From: Thalassospira lucentensis | GTDB taxonomy: Bacteria; Pseudomonadota; Alphaproteobacteria; Rhodospirillales; Thalassospiraceae | Length of the DNA: 64,000 bases | NCBI RefSeq assembly: GCF_032921865.1 | Contig: NZ_CP136684.1 | Location: forward strand, 974,501-1,038,500 | Direction of reading: 5' to 3' | Part shown: positions 42,543 to 52,622 of the stretch, piece after piece | Layout of the letters: each line of letters starts with the position of its first letter | Position numbering within the stretch: position 1 is the stretch's first letter | The notes under the pieces: generated by a model | Databases searched by the model: none | Seen by the model: only the letters and a program-made list of their open reading frames with translations | What the model was told of the DNA's origin: nothing | Position numbers and translations under genes: made by a program

Positions 42543-42981
42543 CAGGCGTCTCCGGCAGATTTATTAAAAATCAAAAGTTGTGATGGCCGTCACTTCTCAA
42601 AGTGGCTTCCGACAATACTCAAAAAGATTAACGCCGCAACATCACTTCACAGAATCGCGACCGGAAAAAGATGTCCACCAAGGCTGTGGATAAGTTTGTG
42701 GGTAATAGGGGGGCTCTTTGCTACACCCCTTGAGAGTCTTAACGTTCTATGAAGTGCACATTTATTGAGCAAACAAGTTAAGTTATTGATTTAATTTACA
42801 AAAAATACTGTCAACCTGAAAACATTCGGTAATAGAGGAGTCAAAAAAGAATATTTTCCTTTGATTCCACGTCCCCAGATGCTTGTGCATAAGGGCGGCA
42901 GCGATTCGGCCTAGAGGAATCACAGAGTCCCCGTCCAAAACCGTTAACAAAAGTAAATTTTACGCAGATTTACCGATGCGA
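42543..42981. other. AT-rich gap with DnaA-box-like sequences
   Basis: No gene is supported in these 439 bases. A perfect DnaA box (TTATCCACA, minus strand) lies at 42685-42693, a one-mismatch box (TTACCCACA) at 42697-42705, and TTATGCACA, which fits TTWTNCACA, at 42884-42892. Between them 42755-42810 is distinctly AT-rich (for example TTATTGATTTAATTTAC). It also must hold the uvrC promoter. Could be an origin or a DnaA-regulated promoter. Confidence 0.4.
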
Positions 42982-43407
42982 TCAGCGCGCGATATTAAAG
43001 CGCTCTATTTCGACCCCGACCGCCGCAACGTCGTCAAAGACATCAAGCTTTTCAACCCGGACGTTTACCTTGCGCACCCGGCGATCCGCCAGGCACATAT
43101 CGGCCAGTTTTTCCCCAAGGGTTTCCACAAGGTTCACATGACCGTCACGGCAGATTTCCCGCGTGCCTGTCACCAGATCCTCGTAGCTTAAAACAGTGGC
43201 AATATCGTCATTCTGGACACCTTCGCCTTCAAGTACGGCAAGATCCAGATTGATGCGCACCCGCTGCGGGGCATGTTTTTCGTGGTCATATACGCCAATG
43301 GATGTCTCGACCACCATGTCGCGAACGAATACACGACGCAAACTGCCTGCATGATCTGCATAGGGCAGTGTCGTAATGTTATCGTCCTGCTTAAGGCCTG
43401 CGGTCAT
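42982..43407 (-). CDS. folB: Dihydroneopterin aldolase
   Basis: 141 residues. VFVRDMVVETSIGVYDHEKHAPQRV carries the FolB substrate Glu and Gly-Val-(Tyr) loop, and TLGEKLADMC with VRVEKLDVFDD completes the family pattern. Folate pathway: dihydroneopterin to 6-hydroxymethyl-dihydropterin. Start 43407 has AAGGAAG upstream. Follows the pteridine-reductase-like SDR by 61 bp. Confidence 0.92.
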   Translation of the reverse strand: MTAGLKQDDNITTLPYADHAGSLRRVFVRDMVVETSIGVYDHEKHAPQRVRINLDLAVLEGEGVQNDDIATVLSYEDLVTGTREICRDGHVNLVETLGEKLADMCLADRRVRKVNVRVEKLDVFDDVAAVGVEIERFNIAR

Positions 43408-43468
43408 GGTCTGGTCTTCCTTGTGCTGCGCTTCTGCGGCCAGATGTCCGGAACCCAAGCCCGATGCA

Positions 43469-44239
43469 TCATTCCTCTGGCATATTCTGTTCGCCACTGG
43501 GCGCCCAATTCAGGTGCTGCCCGCCGTCAAGCGCTAACATTTGCCCGGTGATGGCTGGCGCGGCAAGGAAAAATCGTACCGCGTCGCAAATCTCTTGCGG
43601 GTTTGTCCCAATTTTCAGGGGAGTCTGATCGCATTGCTGATCGAAAACTTCCTGTGTTTGCCGAACACTAGGCAATGCCGGACCGGGGCCAATGGCGTTG
43701 ACCCGGATTTGCGGTGCCAATGCCAGTGCCAGCGTCTGGGTCAGGGTCCAAAGACCTGCCTTGGACAAGGTATAGGTCATGAAATGCGGTGTCAGATTCC
43801 AGACGCGCTGATCAATCAGGTTGATGATGGCACCCTTGTACCCGTCCGGTAACCGTTTGGCGAAATCCTGCGACAGTACGAACGGCGCACGCAGATTGGC
43901 TTCCATATGATAGTCCCAGCCTTCGCGCGTGGCGGTGCCGATATCATCATACTCAAAGGTGGATGCGTTGTTGATCAGAACGCCAATCGGGCCCAGTGCA
44001 GCCGTTGCCTCGCGCACGACACGCCCGGTGTCTTCTTCCCGGCCAAGATCGGCCGAAATAACGCAGGCACGACGGCCAAGGGCACGGATTTCATCCGCCA
44101 GGCTTTCCGCATCCCTGCGCGAGGAATGGCAATGAAGGGCAACATCATATCCCTGCGCGGCCAGATCAAGCGATAAAGCCCGTCCGATACGCTTCGCAGC
44201 CCCTGTCACAAGGACCGTTTTCGGCATTATCCCTGTCAT
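43469..44239 (-). CDS. Short-chain dehydrogenase, probable pteridine reductase (PTR1/FolM-like)
   Basis: 256 residues. Cofactor motif TGAAKRIGRALSLDLA, NNAS, catalytic YTLSK and C-terminal ALDGGQHLNW. The weak Ser position (NLIDQRVW in place of the SDR Ser) and the LDGGQHL ending resemble PTR1/FolM dihydropteridine reductases. Immediate linkage to folB supports a pterin or folate reductase role. MPKTVLV at 44227 is an alternative start to 44239. Confidence 0.83.
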   Translation of the reverse strand: MTGIMPKTVLVTGAAKRIGRALSLDLAAQGYDVALHCHSSRRDAESLADEIRALGRRACVISADLGREEDTGRVVREATAALGPIGVLINNASTFEYDDIGTATREGWDYHMEANLRAPFVLSQDFAKRLPDGYKGAIINLIDQRVWNLTPHFMTYTLSKAGLWTLTQTLALALAPQIRVNAIGPGPALPSVRQTQEVFDQQCDQTPLKIGTNPQEICDAVRFFLAAPAITGQMLALDGGQHLNWAPSGEQNMPEE

Positions 44240-44400
44240 CCGGTTTCCATCCCGTCCGTCAAGATGCGTCCCCTTTTCCGGGGAAGGCGGCCGCATTCGA
44301 ACGCAGGCCGCCATCATTTAGTTCAGTAATTCCGGAACTTACAATCAAACCTGCCTGCCGGTCCATCACCGTGTGAACGGTTTCAGGCACGTAAGATGGA

Positions 44401-45363
44401 TCATGCGGTAACCAGACTTGCGACATATCCAAGATAGGCAAGAACAAAGACAATCCCCGTAATCCGCGACACGCCGCGCAGGAAATAGCCGACAACCAGC
44501 AAAAGAACGGTCACCGCCAACATGATCCACAGATCGGATTGCAGTATCTGATCAGGCACCGCAATCGGCGCAATCAGCGACACACCACCGATGATCACCA
44601 GCAGGTTCAGAAGGTTTGAACCAACCACATTGCCCAGCGCGACATCGGAATGCCCGCGAAACGCCGCAACAATGGATGCGGCCAATTCCGGAAGTGACGT
44701 TCCGAACGCGACAAGTGTCAAACCAATCACGGCTTCGGAAACGCCGAACTGACGTGCAACAGAAACACCGCCATTCACCAGCAGATCGGCACCATAGGTC
44801 AGGGCGACAATACCGATAACGGTCGCAACAATCGGTTTCAGCCAACCGCTTGGCACCTCGCCGACTTCGTCGACTTCTTCCTCGTGCAGGTGGCTGGCTT
44901 CGCCCGGGCTTTTTTTGTCATGCTGGTAGGTGAAATACCAGATCGCCGCCAAAACCAGCAGCATCACCGCTCCTGCCCAACGCTCCACAACACCGAACAT
45001 GCAAAGACCGATGAACAGTACAGTGCCCAGCAACATGGTGCCACCATCGCGAACAATCATGGTCCGGGACGCTGCGATTGGCTTCAGAACAGCCGTCGCA
45101 CCAAGGATCAGAAGAATGTTGGCAATGTTGGAACCAACAACGTTCCCCATCGCGATATCCCCCGAACCGGCAAGTGCCGCATTCAGCGACACTACGAATT
45201 CCGGGGCCGACGTTCCGGCGGCCACCACGGTCAGGCCGACGATAACCTTGGAAACACCCATTAGCAGTGCAAGACCAACAGCGCCGCGAACAATGAACTC
45301 GCCACCGGCCGTCAAAAGCACAAGACCACCAATAATCTGCAAATAGGGGATGAACTGTTCCAA
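44401..45363 (-). CDS. CaCA-family Ca2+(Na+)/H+ antiporter (YrbG/CaxA-like)
   Basis: 320 residues with ten or so membrane helices in two inverted Na_Ca_ex repeats. Each carries an alpha-repeat: GTSAPEFVVSLNAALAG then GNVVGSNIANILLILG, and GTSLPELAASIVAAF then GNVVGSNLLNLLVIIG. An acidic/His loop (HLHEEEVDEVGEV) joins the halves. A TTG at 45363 with AGG seven bases upstream begins the family sequence; the frame reaches to 45444 without likeness, so the start is uncertain. Confidence 0.87.
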   Translation of the reverse strand: MEQFIPYLQIIGGLVLLTAGGEFIVRGAVGLALLMGVSKVIVGLTVVAAGTSAPEFVVSLNAALAGSGDIAMGNVVGSNIANILLILGATAVLKPIAASRTMIVRDGGTMLLGTVLFIGLCMFGVVERWAGAVMLLVLAAIWYFTYQHDKKSPGEASHLHEEEVDEVGEVPSGWLKPIVATVIGIVALTYGADLLVNGGVSVARQFGVSEAVIGLTLVAFGTSLPELAASIVAAFRGHSDVALGNVVGSNLLNLLVIIGGVSLIAPIAVPDQILQSDLWIMLAVTVLLLVVGYFLRGVSRITGIVFVLAYLGYVASLVTA

Positions 45364-45683
45364 TGTCGGCCTGCTCGTATGGGGGAAAATTGTGATTATT
45401 TTTGTGCCCTTTAACGGGCCAGCGGAACATGGCATTCCGAACACAGAATAGCAAGCCGTGTCGTCCCGCCGCGGAACCCTTTTGGATGGCTGTGTGATGC
45501 TGTTCCCACACAGGTAAGCACGCCGAACGTAATCGCCACGGTCGCTTACTCTTAATACGTGTCGTCTACCACAGATGTCTTCGCATACGCGAAATTTCCA
45601 TAGAAATCATAGGGGTATTTCCGCTATCCTGATTTGAACGAGTTTCCTTTACACGCCCATCTGCGCCGGACGCATATCCCAAC

Positions 45684-47444
45684 ATGTCTCACAGCGTTCT
45701 TTTCGAACTGTTCCTTGTCCTGACGGCCGCGGTGATTGCTGTGCCGCTGGCCCAGAAATTACGTGCAAACTCGATCATCGGCTTTCTGATCGGTGGTTTT
45801 TGCATCGGACCTTTTGGTTTTGGTCTGATCAATGACCGCGAAGACATTTCAACGGTGGCCGAGCTTGGCATTGTCTTTCTGCTATTCATGATCGGTCTTG
45901 AACTGTCGCGCGAACGATTGCGCGTGATTGGCGGCCGGTTTGCCACCCTTGGATTTCTGCAAATCGGCGTCACGATGGCGGTGATGTTCGGTGTATTGCT
46001 GCTGATCAATTACGATATGCCTGCCTCCATCGTGATTGCCGGAGCACTGGCCCTGTCATCAACAGCCATTATCCTTAAACAGCTTTCCGATGAGCGCCAG
46101 CTGCATACCCGTTTCGGCCGTGCAGCCCTTGCCATCCTGCTGTTGCAGGACGTTGCGGTTGGTCCCTTCCTGATCATGGTGCAGGCCGCAGGCAAGGCCG
46201 GAACCGAAACCAGCCCATGGATCAGTGCGTTAAGTGGGGTCGGCGCTGTTGCCGTCCTGCTGCTTGCCGGTCGTTATCTGCTGCCACGGCTGTTTCGTTA
46301 TATTGCGTCCCTTAAAAATCCCGAACTTTTTGCCATCGGCACCCTGTTTGTCGTTCTGGCTGCCAGTACCCTGACCGAAGCCGCCGGTCTTTCGATGGCG
46401 CTTGGTGCCTTCATCGCCGGGGTGATGCTGGCCGAAACCGAATTCCGCCATCAGATCGAAGCCGACATTTCGCCATTTCGCGGGGTTTTCCTGTCGCTGT
46501 TCTTCATGTCGGTCGGCATGTCGGTGAATGCCAATGTCGTCATTGGTCAGGCCGGTACCATCATTTTATGGCTGATCGGGTTGCTGGTCGTTAAGGCGGC
46601 GGTCCTTTTCGGGTTATCCCTGCTGATCGGCTTTAACCGGGCATCATCGATCCGGGTTGCCATGAGCCTGGCCGCAGGTGGCGAATTCGCCTTCGTCATG
46701 CTGGCACTGGCATCGCAGAATGGCGCGGTTCCGATTGATATCGCCGTGATGCTGATCCCGGTTGTCGCGATTTCGATGGGTTTGACCCCCTCCCTGATTT
46801 CACTGGGCCACCGGATCGAACAGAAACTTCATCCCAAGGAAAACGATCAGCTCAGCGAAATTTCAGATGAAACCGATGGCATTCAGAAGCATGTTCTGGT
46901 GATTGGTTGCGGGCGTGTCGGCCGGGTTCTGGCCCGTCTGCTGCGTACCAAGGATATCCCGTTCATCGTTCTTGAATCCGATGCCCAGCAGGTTTCACGC
47001 GGCCGTGCCGAAGGTCTGCCGGTTTATTTTGCAGATGGATCACGTCCGGAAACATTCCGAGCGGCCCATACAGAACAGGCCCATATTGCCGCCGTTGCCA
47101 TGGGCAACCCGCACGCAACCGAAAAGACCGTCGCCTTGCTGCGACAGCATTATCCACATCTGAAAATCTTTGCCCGTGCCCAGGACATCACACATATCGG
47201 TCCCCTGTCACGCAGCGGTGCGGATGCCGCCATCCCCGAAGTACTCGAAACCGGTTTGCGCCTGTCCGACCATGTTTTGGCCGCCTGCGACATCCCGCAG
47301 GAAGATATCGATACCGAAATTGCCAAGTTCCGTCGTGCCGATATGCTTCTGATGAACGAACTGGCGCCACGCACCGCGCGCCAGAAAGCCGAAGATCCGG
47401 CATCAAAATCGGCCAAACCGGTAAAATCCAGGAAAACCACCTGA
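45684..47444 (+). CDS. Kef-type monovalent cation:proton antiporter with TrkA-N domain
   Basis: 586 residues. A 12-helix CPA2 transport domain (1-380; ELGIVFLLFMIGLELS, ALALSSTAIILKQL, LLLQDVAVGPFLIM with the transport Gln-Asp) followed by a cytoplasmic TrkA-N/RCK Rossmann domain (HVLVIGCGRVGRVLARLL near 405) and a charged tail. Likely glutathione-gated or nucleotide-gated K+/H+ exchange, as in KefB/KefC; no ancillary KefF/G gene is adjacent. Confidence 0.9.
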   Translation: MSHSVLFELFLVLTAAVIAVPLAQKLRANSIIGFLIGGFCIGPFGFGLINDREDISTVAELGIVFLLFMIGLELSRERLRVIGGRFATLGFLQIGVTMAVMFGVLLLINYDMPASIVIAGALALSSTAIILKQLSDERQLHTRFGRAALAILLLQDVAVGPFLIMVQAAGKAGTETSPWISALSGVGAVAVLLLAGRYLLPRLFRYIASLKNPELFAIGTLFVVLAASTLTEAAGLSMALGAFIAGVMLAETEFRHQIEADISPFRGVFLSLFFMSVGMSVNANVVIGQAGTIILWLIGLLVVKAAVLFGLSLLIGFNRASSIRVAMSLAAGGEFAFVMLALASQNGAVPIDIAVMLIPVVAISMGLTPSLISLGHRIEQKLHPKENDQLSEISDETDGIQKHVLVIGCGRVGRVLARLLRTKDIPFIVLESDAQQVSRGRAEGLPVYFADGSRPETFRAAHTEQAHIAAVAMGNPHATEKTVALLRQHYPHLKIFARAQDITHIGPLSRSGADAAIPEVLETGLRLSDHVLAACDIPQEDIDTEIAKFRRADMLLMNELAPRTARQKAEDPASKSAKPVKSRKTT

Positions 47445-47448
47445 AAAC

Positions 47449-47479
47449 AAAAACCCCCATCATAAAGATGGGGGTTTTT
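47449..47479. terminator. Bidirectional terminator
   Basis: Stem AAAAACCCCCATC / GATGGGGGTTTTT (47449-47461 and 47467-47479) with loop ATAAA; ends the antiporter and the convergent pst-pho unit. Confidence 0.93.
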
Positions 47480-47505
47480 CGTTTCACCTTCCGGAATAAC
47501 CGCGA

Positions 47506-48201
47506 TCAGGCGGCTTCGACATCCAGTGCGTAACCGGCGGCACGAACCGTACGGATCACATCGCGCGTTCCCTTGACGTCATTCAATGCCTTGCGCAGGC
47601 GGCGAATATGTACGTCAACCGTTCGGGTCTCGACATAGATGTTCGGACCCCAAACCGCGTTCAGAAGCTGCTCGCGCGAGAAAACCCGCCCCGGATGTTC
47701 GAGGAAGTAACGCAGCAGACGGAATTCGGTCGGGCCAAGATGTATGGCCTTGCCGTTACGGCTGACACGATGGGCAGCCAAATCCATTTCGATATCGGAA
47801 TAGATCAACTGCCCCTGTGGTTGCGCCGGGCCGGATCGGCGAAGCAACGCGCGAATACGCGCCAGCAATTCGCCAATCGCGAATGGCTTGGTCACATAAT
47901 CGTCGGCACCGGTATCAAGGCCACGGATGCGGTCACCTTCTTCGCCACGCGCGGTAACCATAATCACCGGCAAATCGCGGCTTTCCGGTTTCCGGCGGAT
48001 CTGGCGGCAAACCTCGATCCCCGACATTACCGGCAACATCCAGTCCAGAAGGACCAGGTCGACATGGGTTTCAGCCAGAATCTTCAACGCTTCGTCACCG
48101 TCTCCGGCTTCGACAACCTGCATCCCCTCGCGTTCGAGGTTGTAGCGCAACATGGTTACGATTGCAGCTTCGTCCTCGACGATAAGAACCGTTGGGTCCA
48201 T
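47506..48201 (-). CDS. phoB: Phosphate regulon response regulator PhoB
   Basis: 231 residues, OmpR/PhoB type. Receiver: acidic pair VEDE, phospho-acceptor Asp in LVLLDWMLP, Lys in YVTKPF. C-terminal winged helix: LGPTEFRLLRYFLEHPGRVFSREQLLNAVWG and RTVDVHIRRLRKAL. ATG 48201 with GGAG nine bases upstream is preferred; a GTG at 48222 overlaps the phoU stop. Last gene of pstSCAB-phoU-phoB; no phoR in the window. Confidence 0.94.
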   Translation of the reverse strand: MDPTVLIVEDEAAIVTMLRYNLEREGMQVVEAGDGDEALKILAETHVDLVLLDWMLPVMSGIEVCRQIRRKPESRDLPVIMVTARGEEGDRIRGLDTGADDYVTKPFAIGELLARIRALLRRSGPAQPQGQLIYSDIEMDLAAHRVSRNGKAIHLGPTEFRLLRYFLEHPGRVFSREQLLNAVWGPNIYVETRTVDVHIRRLRKALNDVKGTRDVIRTVRAAGYALDVEAA

Positions 48202-48218
48202 CTTCCTATGCTCCAGTG

Positions 48219-48941
48219 TCACTCATTCGGTTCTACGACAGCGAAATTCGCCGCGTCATTTTTTGGCCGAGTATCCATCGGCAGGTCTTCACCCTTGATC
48301 CGGTAATAGATCGTTTCGGCGATATTGGTCGCGTGATCGCCAATACGTTCGATGTTCTTGGCAATAAACAGCAGATGGGTCGATGCCGTGATGTTACGCG
48401 GATCTTCCATCATATAGGTCAGCAATTCACGAAACAGGGAGTTATACATATCGTCAACTTCCTGATCACGCGCCCATACACGCTGGGCCTTTTCCGCATC
48501 GCCTTCGATATAGGCGTCCAGAACGTCCTTGATGATTTCCTGGCACAGCTTCGCCATGTTCGGGATCACCTGAACCGGACGGATCGGCGGCACCTGGTTG
48601 AGAACCTGCGCGCGCTTGGCAATGTTTTTCGCCAGATCGCCAATACGTTCCAGATCGTTGGAAAGTTTAAGCGCTGTCACCACCTGACGCAGGTCATCTG
48701 CCATCGGCTGGCGCAGGGCCAGAAGACGTACGGCAAAATCCTGTACTTCCTGTTCCAGCGTATCGATACGATGATCGGAAATAATGACCTTTTCGGCCAG
48801 TTCCGAATCCCGCTTCACGATTGCGCGGATCGCAGAAATCAGCTGGCTTTCGGCAAGCCCGCCCATCTGCGAGATGATATTGTTCAAACGGGTCAGTTCT
48901 TCGTCAAACGAACTGACGATATGGTGTTTTTCGTCGGCCAT
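48219..48941 (-). CDS. phoU: Phosphate transport regulator PhoU
   Basis: 240 residues, two three-helix repeats with the PhoU metal-binding motifs (ALKLSNDLERIGDLAKNIA and FIAKNIERIGDHATNIAETI). Links the Pst transporter to the PhoR/PhoB system and restrains phosphate-starvation signalling when phosphate is plentiful. It sits between pstB (22 bp) and phoB. Confidence 0.95.
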   Translation of the reverse strand: MADEKHHIVSSFDEELTRLNNIISQMGGLAESQLISAIRAIVKRDSELAEKVIISDHRIDTLEQEVQDFAVRLLALRQPMADDLRQVVTALKLSNDLERIGDLAKNIAKRAQVLNQVPPIRPVQVIPNMAKLCQEIIKDVLDAYIEGDAEKAQRVWARDQEVDDMYNSLFRELLTYMMEDPRNITASTHLLFIAKNIERIGDHATNIAETIYYRIKGEDLPMDTRPKNDAANFAVVEPNE

Positions 48942-48963
48942 CTAATAATACTCCTGCCCGGAA

Positions 48964-49767
48964 TTAACCGAAGCGACCCGTGATGTATCCCTTGGTGCGT
49001 TCGTCCTTGGGATTGGTGAAAATCTGATCGGTTTCGCCCACTTCGACCAGCTTGCCGAGGTGGAAGAACGCCGTGCGCTGCGACACGCGGGCCGCCTGCT
49101 GCATGGAGTGCGTCACGATCACAATGGTGTAGTTCGAACGAAGCTCGTCGATCAGTTCTTCGACCTTTGCGGTCGCAATCGGGTCAAGCGCCGAGCACGG
49201 CTCATCCATCAGGATGACTTCCGGGCTAACGGCAACCGCACGTGCGATGCAAAGGCGCTGCTGCTGCCCACCCGAAAGACCGGTCGCCGGTTCCGGCAGG
49301 CGGTCTTTGACTTCTTTCAGAAGGCCTGCCCGTTCAAGCGAGGTCATGACGATCTCGTCAAGCTCGTCCCGCGAGTTCACCAGACCATGAATACGCGGAC
49401 CATAGGCCACATTGTCATAGATCGATTTCGGGAAGGGGTTCGGTTTCTGGAACACCATGCCGATACGGGCACGCAACTGAACAACGTCGATGGCCTTGTC
49501 ATAGATGTCACGGTCATCAAGCGTCACCTTGCCGTTGATCGTGACACCGTCAATCGTGTCATTCATGCGGTTCATGCAGCGCAGGAAGGTCGATTTGCCG
49601 CAGCCCGACGGACCGATCAGCGCAGTAACCTGACGTTCGACAATGTCAAGATTGACATCGAAAAGCGCCTGGTTGTCACTATAGAAAAGATTAAGGTCAC
49701 GGGCCGTCATTTTCGGGCTAGTGACTGACGGCTCTGCCGTCATTGCGCTTTGAGTTACAACAGCCAT
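48964..49767 (-). CDS. pstB: Phosphate ABC transporter ATP-binding protein
   Basis: 267 residues. Walker [10 protein letters not shown], PstB-specific [26 protein letters not shown], signature LSGGQQQR and Walker B VILMDEP. Start 49767 (MAVVTQS) with GGAAG upstream, one base after the pstA stop. Energises phosphate uptake through PstCA. Confidence 0.96.
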   Translation of the reverse strand: MAVVTQSAMTAEPSVTSPKMTARDLNLFYSDNQALFDVNLDIVERQVTALIGPSGCGKSTFLRCMNRMNDTIDGVTINGKVTLDDRDIYDKAIDVVQLRARIGMVFQKPNPFPKSIYDNVAYGPRIHGLVNSRDELDEIVMTSLERAGLLKEVKDRLPEPATGLSGGQQQRLCIARAVAVSPEVILMDEPCSALDPIATAKVEELIDELRSNYTIVIVTHSMQQAARVSQRTAFFHLGKLVEVGETDQIFTNPKDERTKGYITGRFG

Positions 49768-49768
49768 T

Positions 49769-51118
49769 TTACCACTTCCGTTCAAATTTCTTGCGCAGAT
49801 ACACGGCCAATCCGTTCATCAGGATCAGGAAGCCCAGCAATACCATGATCGCCGCCGAGGTTTTCTCGACAAAGGCTCTTTCCGGACTGTCAGCCCACAG
49901 ATAAATCTGCACCGGAAGAACCGTCGCCGGATCAAGCGCGCCTCCCGGAACATCAACGATGAATGCCACCATGCCGATCATCAGAAGCGGTGCGGTTTCA
50001 CCAAGCGCCTGCGCCATGCCGATGATGGTTCCGGTCAGAATGCCCGGCATTGCCAGCGGCAGCACATGATGGGTCACCGTCTGTACCGGTGATGCCCCAA
50101 GTCCAAGGGCAGCCTGCCGGATTGACGGCGGTACTGCCTTGATCGCTGCCCGCGATGCGATGATGATCGTCGGCAGGGTCATCAGTGCCAGCGTCAAACC
50201 ACCGACAACCGGTGCCGAACGCGGCAGATGCATGACATTGAGGTAGACCTCAAGCCCGAGAAGACCGAACACGATGGAAGGCACAGCCGCAAGGTTGTTG
50301 ATATTGACTTCGACAATAGTCGTGAAACGGTTTTTCGGAGCGAATTCCTCGAGATAAATCGCGGCCAGAACACCGATCGGGAATGACAGGAGAAGCGTCA
50401 CAATCAGGGTATAGAACGACCCGACCGCGGCCCCCCAGATGCCAGCAAGTTCCGGTTCGCGTGAGTCACCATTGGTGAAGAACCGCGTGTGAAACTGCTT
50501 TTCAACAGCGCCTTCGGCGGTCAGGGCGTCATACCAGCCGAGTTCCTGGTCATTCAGGCGACGGTCGCCTTCATCTGTATCTGCGCTGATATAACCCTTG
50601 TTGAGCATATCAAAATCGTCACCCGAAATCAGCCAGACCTTGCGGGTCTGTCCAATCAGGCTCGGATTATCAAGCACACGCTGGCGCAGGTCGTAAGAAG
50701 CCCCGCCCGAAACGATGTCATAAAGGTCACGGCGTTCGCGGCGATCGGTTACATCCGGGAACCGGTTGCGCAATGCTTCCTTGACCAGACCATCGAAATT
50801 GGCGCGACCGATAACTGCGGGGTCACCTGTTCCGTCCGGATCAATCTCAGCCGGATCGAAATGAATTTCGAGCTGAACATAGGTCTGGAAGAAGGCGCTA
50901 TACCCCTTCGAAACAATCGAATAGCCAAGCACGACAAGCGCCATGAGAGCGATGGCAATCGCGCTCAGGCCATAAATCTTGAACCGGCGTTCCGCCGCAT
51001 ACCGCTTTTTGATGTTGCGGGCAATTTTCGGGCTATCCCAGTCAACCGGCGTGTGCAGATTGCCAGAGATCACTTTTGCGGCGGCTCTATCTTCCATAAG
51101 CGATGCCATATCAGTCAT
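49769..51118 (-). CDS. pstA: Phosphate ABC transporter permease PstA, long form
   Basis: 449 residues, much longer than the E. coli protein (about 296). After the first membrane helix (near residue 65) a hydrophilic insert of some 150 residues (about 90-240) is predicted in the periplasm. The C-terminal half is a standard PstA with five helices and the EAA loop ([24 protein letters not shown]). The start ATG at 51118 overlaps the pstC stop by 8 bases. Long PstA forms are usual in alphaproteobacteria. Confidence 0.92.
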   Translation of the reverse strand: MTDMASLMEDRAAAKVISGNLHTPVDWDSPKIARNIKKRYAAERRFKIYGLSAIAIALMALVVLGYSIVSKGYSAFFQTYVQLEIHFDPAEIDPDGTGDPAVIGRANFDGLVKEALRNRFPDVTDRRERRDLYDIVSGGASYDLRQRVLDNPSLIGQTRKVWLISGDDFDMLNKGYISADTDEGDRRLNDQELGWYDALTAEGAVEKQFHTRFFTNGDSREPELAGIWGAAVGSFYTLIVTLLLSFPIGVLAAIYLEEFAPKNRFTTIVEVNINNLAAVPSIVFGLLGLEVYLNVMHLPRSAPVVGGLTLALMTLPTIIIASRAAIKAVPPSIRQAALGLGASPVQTVTHHVLPLAMPGILTGTIIGMAQALGETAPLLMIGMVAFIVDVPGGALDPATVLPVQIYLWADSPERAFVEKTSAAIMVLLGFLILMNGLAVYLRKKFERKW

Positions 51119-52490
51119 ATTTCTCGCGATACTTCTGAACAACCTTAAGGGCAAACACGTTCAGGCCCAAGGTGACGAGGAAAAGAACAAGACCGAGTGC
51201 AAAGGCCGACAGGGTTTTGGCACTGTCGAACTCCTGGTCACCGACCAGAAGCGTCACGATCTGCACGGTAACGGTGGTAACCGCCTGCAACGGGTTGACC
51301 GTCATATTGGCCGCAAGTCCGGCGGCCATAACCACGATCATGGTTTCACCAATTGCACGCGACACTGCCAGCAGAACCGCCCCGACAACACCTGGCAGGG
51401 CAGCGGGAAGGATCACGTGGCGGATGGTTTCCGACCTTGTGGCACCCAGACCATAAGATCCGTCGCGCAGGGATTTGGGCACCTGCGACATGACATCGTC
51501 AGACAGCGACGACACAAACGGAATGATCATAACCCCCATAACGAGGCCGGCCGCAAGCGCGCTTTCGGAGCTGACATCAAGTCCAAGAATAGCACCATTA
51601 TCACGCAGGAACGGCGCGACTGTCAGGGCAGCAAAGAAGCCATACACAACCGTCGGAACACCGGCCAGAATTTCAAGGGCTGGCTTGGCAAAAGCACGGA
51701 ATTTCGATGATGCATACTCGCCCATATAGATGGCAGAGAACAAACCGATCGGCACTGCGACAAACATCGCGATCACAGTGATCAGCAGCGTCCCTACGAA
51801 TAGCGGGATCGCACCAAAGGCCCCTTCGGATGCCACCTGATCAGCACGGATCGCCGTCTGCGGGCTCCATTCCAGCCCGAACAGGAATTCGAGCGGGTTG
51901 ATCTTGGAGAAGAAATGCAGCGCTTCGAACAACAGCGAGAAAACGATCCCCACTGTCGACAGGATCGCGATCCCGGAACAGGCGATCATCGCATAACGCG
52001 CGATACGTTCGACATTGTTGCGTGCCCGCATTTCTTTTGCGATCTTGCGATACGAAAGCGCCAGCCCGACCACCGCCGTACTCAGCATCACCACAACCAG
52101 TGCCGCATTTGCAATGGTCTGCAGGTTCGCAAGACGCTGGCCCGCCTCCACGACTTCCGGATCAACCGACAGATGTTCTCCGTTGCCTGCGGCAATCAGC
52201 GAGATACTGTTCAGTGCCAGTGAAAGACGGCCGGAGTCACCGGTAATTTCGGCAGGAAGATCGGAAACGATCATCGCTTCGATGATCGACCCCTGAAACA
52301 CGTGCCAGACCAGAAGCAGCAAAAGCGCGGGAATACCGCACCACATCGCCGTATAGGTCCCATAATGGGCTGGCAGGGAATGAAGATTGCTGTATCGGCC
52401 GCCCGACAGGGCAACGGCCCGCTGCCGCCCGAAATAGAATGACAGCGCGCAAAGTGCAGCAACCGCGAGCAACAGAAAAGTCAGGGACAT
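51111..52490 (-). CDS. pstC: Phosphate ABC transporter permease PstC, long form
   Basis: 459 residues, longer than the E. coli protein (about 319). Two extra N-terminal membrane helices and a periplasmic segment (SDLPAEITGDSGRLSLALN) precede the standard PstC core with its EAA loop (LRDGSYGLGATRSETIRHVILPAALPG). Pairs with PstA as the inner-membrane channel. Separated from pstS by a terminator hairpin. Confidence 0.92.
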   Translation of the reverse strand: MSLTFLLLAVAALCALSFYFGRQRAVALSGGRYSNLHSLPAHYGTYTAMWCGIPALLLLLVWHVFQGSIIEAMIVSDLPAEITGDSGRLSLALNSISLIAAGNGEHLSVDPEVVEAGQRLANLQTIANAALVVVMLSTAVVGLALSYRKIAKEMRARNNVERIARYAMIACSGIAILSTVGIVFSLLFEALHFFSKINPLEFLFGLEWSPQTAIRADQVASEGAFGAIPLFVGTLLITVIAMFVAVPIGLFSAIYMGEYASSKFRAFAKPALEILAGVPTVVYGFFAALTVAPFLRDNGAILGLDVSSESALAAGLVMGVMIIPFVSSLSDDVMSQVPKSLRDGSYGLGATRSETIRHVILPAALPGVVGAVLLAVSRAIGETMIVVMAAGLAANMTVNPLQAVTTVTVQIVTLLVGDQEFDSAKTLSAFALGLVLFLVTLGLNVFALKVVQKYREKYD

Positions 52491-52581
52491 TTCGATAAAT
52501 CCGTTTGCCTGGAGGGCCTGTTTAAATCACGAGGAGCCAATAGGACAAAAATAATAAATCAATCAAGCCAAGAAACAAAGA

Positions 52582-52611
52582 AACCGGTGGCAGCAGGGGC
52601 CGCCACCGGTT
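52582..52611 (-). terminator. Terminator/attenuator between pstS and pstC
   Basis: On the minus strand the arms AACCGGTGGC / GCCACCGGTT (10 bp) are followed by TCTTTGTTTC. It lies 12 bases after the pstS stop and before pstC, so most transcripts should end after pstS, giving excess binding protein. Confidence 0.8.
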
Positions 52612-52622
52612 GAAAGATCGCG

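Noticed and set aside
42543-42760. LexA (SOS) box upstream of uvrC
   Set aside because: No GTTC-N7-GTTC or GAAC-N7-GAAC pair was found.
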